A stretch of 64,000 bases of DNA from Herbaspirillum sp. LeCh32-8 (GTDB lineage Bacteria > Pseudomonadota > Gammaproteobacteria > Burkholderiales > Burkholderiaceae_D), in assembly GCF_017814915.1 (NCBI RefSeq), contig NZ_JAGIPZ010000002.1, positions 403,084 to 467,083 of the forward strand, in the 5' to 3' direction. Shown here one piece after another: positions 59,629 through 64,000 of the stretch (the first letter of the stretch is position 1; each line of letters opens with the position of its first letter). A model generated the notes under the pieces. The model searched no databases. It had not been told where the DNA came from and worked only from the letters and a program-made list of their open reading frames with translations. Position numbers and translations under genes: made by a program.

Positions 59629-61275
59629 ATGGCTTTCGATTTCCTGAACAAGGAACATACAGTCGCCAAGCCTGGCTTCAACCGTTGGCTGGTACCGCCG
59701 GCCGCGCTCGCAATTCACCTTTGTATCGGCATGGCCTACGGCTTTTCCGTGTTCTGGCTGCCGTTGTCGAAGGCCTTGGGCGTCACCGCGCCCATCGCCT
59801 GCGGCGCTGATGTCGGCTTCTTCGCCCAGATCTTCTCGTCCACCTGCGACTGGAAGATCTCGATGTTGGGCTGGATGTACACCATGTTCTTCGTCCTCCT
59901 GGGCATTTCCGCCGCGATCTGGGGCGGGTGGCTGGAACACGCCGGTCCCCGCAAGGCCGGTGTCGTGGCAGCGATCTGCTGGTGCGGCGGCCTGCTGATC
60001 TCCGCGCTGGGCGTGAAGACTCACCAGCTGTGGCTGATGTGGGTCGGCTCCGGCGTGATCGGCGGCGTCGGCCTGGGCCTGGGGTATATCTCGCCCGTCT
60101 CGACCCTGATCAAGTGGTTCCCTGACCGTCGCGGCATGGCCACCGGCATGGCGATCATGGGCTTCGGCGGCGGCGCGCTGGTCGGCACCCCGCTGGCTGA
60201 CGCCCTGATGAAGAAGTTCGCCACCCCGACCTCGGTCGGCGTGTGGGAAACCTTCGTCGTCATGGCGATCATCTACTTCGTGTTCATGATGGCCGGCGCC
60301 TTCGGCTACCGCGTTCCGCCTTCGGGCTGGAAGCCGGCCGGCTGGACCCCGCCTGCCGCCAACAACAGCGGCACCATGATCACCCAGAACCACGTGCACG
60401 TCTCCAAGGTCTGGGGCATTCCCCAGTTTTGGCTGGTGTGGCTGGTGCTGTGCCTGAACGTGTCGGCCGGTATCGGCGTGATCGGCATCGCCTCGCCGAT
60501 GCTGCAAGAAGTGTTCGGCGGTCACCTGCTGGGCCTGGACGTCGGCTTCAACGACCTGTCGGTTGAGCAGAAGGCGGCGATTGCCGCACTGGCGGCCGGC
60601 TTCACCGGTCTGATCAGCCTGTTCAACATCGGCGGTCGTTTCGCCTGGGCCTCGTGCTCGGACTTCTTCGGCCGCAAGATGACCTACGCGATCTTCTTTG
60701 TGCTGGGCTTTGTGCTGTATGTCAGCCTGCCGTGGTCGGCCAAGGGCCACAGCATCGCCCTGTTCGTCGGCGCGGTCTGCATCATCCTGTCGATGTACGG
60801 CGGCGGCTTCGCCACTGTGCCGGCTTACCTGGCCGACCTGTTCGGCACCCAGATGGTGGGCGCCATCCACGGCCGCCTGCTGACCGCGTGGGCGACCGCC
60901 GGCATCCTGGGCCCGGTGGTGGTGAACTACATGCGTGAATACCAGCTGTCGCTGGGCATGCCCAAGGACCAGGTCTACAACACCACGATGTACATCCTGG
61001 CCGGCATGCTGGTGCTGGGTCTGATCTGCAACCTGCTGATCCGCCCGGTTGCCGCCAAGCACTTCATGACGCCGGAAGAACTGGCCCATGAAAAGAAGCT
61101 GGCGCACGAGAAGTCGGCTGCCGAAGCGGCTGCCACCGCGTCCTCGGACGACATGTCCAAGATCGGTTCCGGCGGCAACCCGCTGGTGATCGGCCTGGCA
61201 TGGGCCGCAGTGGGCATCCCGCTGATCTGGGGCATCACCCTGGTGCTGCAAAAGTCGGCCGTGCTGTTCCGTTGA
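59629..61275 (+). CDS. OFA-family MFS transporter (oxalate:formate antiporter-like)
   Basis: 548-residue major facilitator with 12 predicted helices and long loops. Family features are MAYGFSVFWLPLSKALGV, the central LGLGYISPVSTLIKWFPDRR, GGGALVGTPLAD and GGFATVPAYLADLFGTQMVG. OFA members exchange oxalate for formate or transport related monocarboxylates. GGAGG lies 4 bases before the ATG. Neighbours are a ModE-like regulator and formate dehydrogenase, so the likely cargo is formate and/or oxalate. An oxalate-to-formate pathway is not present in the window. Confidence 0.9.
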   Translation: MAFDFLNKEHTVAKPGFNRWLVPPAALAIHLCIGMAYGFSVFWLPLSKALGVTAPIACGADVGFFAQIFSSTCDWKISMLGWMYTMFFVLLGISAAIWGGWLEHAGPRKAGVVAAICWCGGLLISALGVKTHQLWLMWVGSGVIGGVGLGLGYISPVSTLIKWFPDRRGMATGMAIMGFGGGALVGTPLADALMKKFATPTSVGVWETFVVMAIIYFVFMMAGAFGYRVPPSGWKPAGWTPPAANNSGTMITQNHVHVSKVWGIPQFWLVWLVLCLNVSAGIGVIGIASPMLQEVFGGHLLGLDVGFNDLSVEQKAAIAALAAGFTGLISLFNIGGRFAWASCSDFFGRKMTYAIFFVLGFVLYVSLPWSAKGHSIALFVGAVCIILSMYGGGFATVPAYLADLFGTQMVGAIHGRLLTAWATAGILGPVVVNYMREYQLSLGMPKDQVYNTTMYILAGMLVLGLICNLLIRPVAAKHFMTPEELAHEKKLAHEKSAAEAAATASSDDMSKIGSGGNPLVIGLAWAAVGIPLIWGITLVLQKSAVLFR

Positions 61276-61733
61276 TCGACGACTGAAGCAAAAGCAATAC
61301 CGCCGGCGTCCGCAAGGACGCCGGCAAGCGGCGAAAGCCGCTGACACAACCCGCAAGGGGAGCGCATCCGCAGGCGGGTTGTGTCAGCGACTATCAAGAA
61401 AAATAGCAAGCAGGAGCGAGGCTCGCCCGATCGAAGGCGGCCCGCATCCAAGTGTTCAGTACCAACCGACAAGGCAGGGAGAACATGCAACGACGGAGAC
61501 AAGCTGTATCCATACGCGGAGCCGTTTCCCATGGCTTCGCGCTGCGCGCGTCATGGCGATGGCCATGGCGGACGCGCACGCCATCCTTTTTCCGTGTTCC
61601 CCATCTGACGTGTTTCAAGCAGGTCGACCCTTAGTCAAAGGGGCGACCTTACCCGGTTTCATTTGAAATTCGCGGCCGGCCACCAAGATCCCGAAGGGAC
61701 GACGGCCGCACCAACGCAAGGCAGGAGACTTCA
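61276..61733. other. 458-base structured gap before fdsG
   Basis: No convincing gene; the short frames here lack family features. Structure is striking. A 9-base GC stem (CCGGCGTCC/GGACGCCGG, 61305-61326) with a GCAA loop follows the transporter. Then a 16-base perfect inverted repeat, CGCTGACACAACCCGC (61339-61354) with its complement at 61374-61389, encloses a 19-base loop. Near the fdsG ribosome site, GCGGCCG and CGGCCGC (about 61672-61709) enclose a TCCC-GAA-GGGA hairpin. It could be a terminator plus promoter, or a regulatory RNA leader. Confidence 0.6.
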
Positions 61734-62213
61734 ATGAACAGGCAACAGGTTTTCGACGTGGCGGCGGTGCGCGGCATCATCGCCGAACGTAAAGGGATGG
61801 CGGGCGCGATGCTGCCCATCCTGCACGGGATACAGGAGAAGGTCGGTTACGTGCCGGCCGACGCCGTGCCCATGATCGCAAGCGAGCTCAACGTTTCGCG
61901 CGCCGAGGTGCATGGCGTGATTTCCTTCTACCACTTCTTCCGCCAGCAGCCGCCGGGCAAGCATGTGGTGCAGGTGTGCCGCGCCGAGGCCTGCCAGGCG
62001 CGCGGCGCAGAAGCGCTGGCCGAACATGCGCAAAACGTGCTGGGCTGCGGCTTCCATGAAACCAGCGCCGACGGACAGTTCACGCTGGAGCCGGTCTATT
62101 GCCTCGGCCAGTGCGCCTGCGGCCCCAACATCGTGATCGACGAGGAGCTGCACGCCCGTGTCGGCGCCGACAAATTCCAGCGGCTGGTGCAGGCCAAGCG
62201 GGAGGCGACATGA
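61734..62213 (+). CDS. fdsG: NAD-dependent formate dehydrogenase, gamma subunit (NuoE-like)
   Basis: 159-residue subunit with one [2Fe-2S] site: Cys82, Cys87, Cys123 and Cys127 (VCRAEACQARG and CLGQCACGP). It passes electrons from the alpha subunit towards the FMN/NAD-binding beta subunit in the soluble cytoplasmic complex. AGGAG lies 8 bases before the ATG. Its TGA overlaps the fdsB ATG (ATGA). Confidence 0.95.
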   Translation: MNRQQVFDVAAVRGIIAERKGMAGAMLPILHGIQEKVGYVPADAVPMIASELNVSRAEVHGVISFYHFFRQQPPGKHVVQVCRAEACQARGAEALAEHAQNVLGCGFHETSADGQFTLEPVYCLGQCACGPNIVIDEELHARVGADKFQRLVQAKREAT

Positions 62214-63778
62214 GCGCCGATCTCAACAACGCCATCACCGTCTACGTCCCGCGCGACTCCACCGCGCTGGCGCTGGGCGCCAATGACGTGGCCGCGGCCA
62301 TCGTCGCCGAGGCCGGCAAGCGCGGCATCAACGTCAACCTGGTGCGCAACGGATCGCGCGGCATGTTCTGGCTGGAGCCGCTGGTCGAGGTAGCCACCAC
62401 GGCAGGCCGCATCGGTTACGGCCCGGTCGAGGCCGGCGATGTGGCATGCCTGTTCGATGCCAATTTCCTGAGCGGCGGCGAGCATCCACTTAAGCAGGGC
62501 GAGGTCGACGCCTTGCCCTACCTGAAGAACCAGGAGCGCCTGACCTTTGCCCGCGTCGGCATTACCGATCCGGTTTCGCTCGACGATTATCTGGCGCACG
62601 AGGGCTACGCCGGCCTGACCCGCGCGCTGGCCATGGAGCCCGAAGCGATCGTCCAGGCCGTGCTCGACTCCGGCCTGCGCGGGCGCGGCGGCGCGGCCTT
62701 TCCGACCGGCATCAAGTGGCAGACCGTGGCCGGCGCCAAGGCCGACCGCAAGTACGTGGTGTGCAATGCCGACGAGGGCGACTCCGGCACCTTCTCCGAC
62801 CGCATGGTGATGGAAGACGACCCGTTCATGCTGATCGAGGGCATGACGATTGCCGGCCTCGCCGTAGGTGCCACGCACGGTTACGTGTATGTGCGTTCCG
62901 AATATCCGCACGCCATCGCCACCCTGAACGAAGCCATCGCCATCGCCGAGCAGCGCGGCTACCTGGGCGACGACATCCAGGGCTCCGGCAGGCAGTTTCA
63001 CCTGGAGGTGCGCAAGGGCGCCGGCGCCTACATCTGCGGCGAAGAAACCGCCATGCTGGAAAGCCTGGAAGGCAAGCGCGGCGTGGTGCGCGCCAAGCCG
63101 CCGCTGCCGGCACTGGAGGGCCTGTTCGGCAAGCCGACGGTGATCAACAACCTGATCTCGCTGGCGTCCGTGCCCATCATCCTGGCGCGCGGCGCGGACT
63201 TCTACAAGAACTACGGCGTGGGCCGCTCGATGGGCACGTTGCCGTTCCAGCTGGCCGGCAACATCAAACACGGCGGCCTGGTGGAGAAAGCCTTCGGCCT
63301 GACGTTGCGCCAGCTGCTGGAAGACTTCGGCGGCGGCAGCGAGAGCGGCCGCGCCATCCGTGCGGTGCAGATGGGCGGCCCGCTGGGCGCCTACATGCCG
63401 CCAAGCCAGTTCGACACGCCGCTGGACTACGAGGCCTTCGCCGCCATCGGCGCCATGATCGGCCACGGCGGCCTGGTGGCCTTCGACGATACGGTGGACA
63501 TGGCCAGGCAGGCGCGCTACGCGATGGAGTTCTGCGCGGTGGAATCCTGCGGCAAGTGCACGCCGTGCCGCATCGGCTCGACCCGCGGGGTGGAGGTGAT
63601 CGACAAGATCATCGCCAACCAGGAGCGGGCGCAGCAAGTGCACCTGCTGCGCAGCCTGTGCGACACCATGGTCAACGGCTCGCTGTGCGCCATGGGCGGC
63701 ATGACGCCGTTCCCGGTGCTGTCGGCGCTGAACCACTTCCCGGAAGACTTCGGCACGCCCCATGAGAAGGCGGCCTGA
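62210..63778 (+). CDS. fdsB: NAD-dependent formate dehydrogenase, beta subunit (NuoF-like)
   Basis: 522 residues: an N-terminal thioredoxin-like part (1-120), then an FMN- and NADH-binding domain (GLRGRGGAAFPTGIKW, CNADEGDSGTFSDR, GAGAYICGEETAML), and a 4Fe-4S motif CGKCTPCRIGSTRG with Cys447, Cys450 and Cys453. It reduces NAD+ with electrons from formate. The four-base ATGA overlap with fdsG sets the start at 62210. Confidence 0.95.
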   Translation: MSADLNNAITVYVPRDSTALALGANDVAAAIVAEAGKRGINVNLVRNGSRGMFWLEPLVEVATTAGRIGYGPVEAGDVACLFDANFLSGGEHPLKQGEVDALPYLKNQERLTFARVGITDPVSLDDYLAHEGYAGLTRALAMEPEAIVQAVLDSGLRGRGGAAFPTGIKWQTVAGAKADRKYVVCNADEGDSGTFSDRMVMEDDPFMLIEGMTIAGLAVGATHGYVYVRSEYPHAIATLNEAIAIAEQRGYLGDDIQGSGRQFHLEVRKGAGAYICGEETAMLESLEGKRGVVRAKPPLPALEGLFGKPTVINNLISLASVPIILARGADFYKNYGVGRSMGTLPFQLAGNIKHGGLVEKAFGLTLRQLLEDFGGGSESGRAIRAVQMGGPLGAYMPPSQFDTPLDYEAFAAIGAMIGHGGLVAFDDTVDMARQARYAMEFCAVESCGKCTPCRIGSTRGVEVIDKIIANQERAQQVHLLRSLCDTMVNGSLCAMGGMTPFPVLSALNHFPEDFGTPHEKAA

Positions 63779-63808
63779 TCCACTTATCGCATTGCGGAGG
63801 TTTGCATC

Positions 63809-64000
63809 ATGAATCAGCTTAACGAAACCGATTACGGCACCCCGGCGCGGGTGTCCGAACAGGAAGTCACGCTGGAGATCGACGGCGTATCGATCACGGT
63901 GCCGGCCGGCACCTCGGTCATGCGCGCCTCGGTCGAGGCCGGCATCAACGTGCCCAAACTGTGCGCCACCGACAGCCTGGAGCCGTTCGGCTCCTGCCGC
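63809..64000 (+). CDS. fdsA: NAD-dependent formate dehydrogenase, alpha subunit, N-terminal part
   Basis: First 64 residues, cut by the right window edge. They begin an N-terminal [2Fe-2S] ferredoxin domain: EVTLEIDGVSITVPAGTSVM, and a Cys in KLCATDS and FGSC. In full-length homologues a molybdenum (bis-MGD) active site follows. GCGGAGG is 8 bases before the ATG. It follows fdsB by 30 bases. Confidence 0.9.
   Translation, partial: MNQLNETDYGTPARVSEQEVTLEIDGVSITVPAGTSVMRASVEAGINVPKLCATDSLEPFGSCR

Noticed and set aside
61379..61666. Small proteins in the gap before fdsG
   Set aside because: Overlapping short frames with Arg/Ser/Pro-rich composition and no ribosome sites; the inverted repeats explain the sequence better.
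62096..63763. Long minus-strand frame opposite fdsB
   Set aside because: Antisense shadow; fdsB has all expected cofactor motifs on the plus strand.

Overview
The window looks like a chromosome segment of a high-GC betaproteobacterium of the Oxalobacteraceae, most likely Herbaspirillum or a close relative. The basis is gene content and family resemblance: a LemA/TPM operon, maeB, Gram-negative porins, an aryl polyene locus and fdsGBA, with dense GC-rich coding. No database search was possible, so the genus is an inference. I saw no insertion sequence, prophage or CRISPR array.

Layout. 1-10.4 kb is mostly housekeeping: the start of a MASE2 (probable diguanylate cyclase) gene, dacB, a lemA-TPM-TPM operon, pyrF, thiL-pgpA-pncC and maeB. 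10.4-23.0 kb is a nine-gene minus-strand operon with a divergent LacI-type regulator. It encodes a YihQ-type GH31 sulfoquinovosidase, a YidK-type sodium symporter, mutarotase, SDR dehydrogenase, SMP-30 lactonase, IlvD/Edd dehydratase, HpcH/HpaI aldolase, TauE exporter and porin. Together these match the sulfoglycolytic Entner-Doudoroff (sulfo-ED) route for sulfoquinovose, except that no sulfolactaldehyde dehydrogenase is present. 23.1-28.2 kb holds kgtP behind a good sigma-54 promoter, followed by a DctB/DctD-like two-component pair.

28.3-47.1 kb is a long minus-strand aryl polyene (APE) cluster with overlapping genes. It has two ACPs, two full ketosynthases, a chain-length-factor-like half ketosynthase, a ketoreductase, a stand-alone dehydratase plus one fused to an AMP ligase, an aromatic ammonia lyase, a thioesterase, acyl- and glycosyltransferases, MMPL/LolA/lipoprotein export parts and a phosphopantetheinyl transferase. 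A tRNA-Leu(CAA) follows.

47.6-53.9 kb contains an adhesin-E-like protein, an orphan TRAP binding protein, a tartrate/D-malate dehydrogenase, a hexose-6-phosphate mutarotase-like protein and two LysR regulators. 53.9-58.3 kb is an iron-uptake unit (Fur box, FecI-like sigma factor, FecR, STN-containing TonB receptor). 58.3-64 kb is a formate/oxalate locus: a ModE/LysR-like regulator, an OFA-family transporter, a structured intergenic leader, fdsG, fdsB and the start of fdsA.

The window is therefore mostly carbon-source acquisition (sulfosugars, 2-oxoglutarate, tartrate/malate, formate/oxalate), each with its own regulator, plus a cell-surface pigment locus and an iron receptor. The best targets for follow-up are the sulfo-ED operon (missing step, unusual transporter, likely AUU start codon), the ammonia-lyase APE locus with its ligase-dehydratase fusion, and the structured leader before fdsG.
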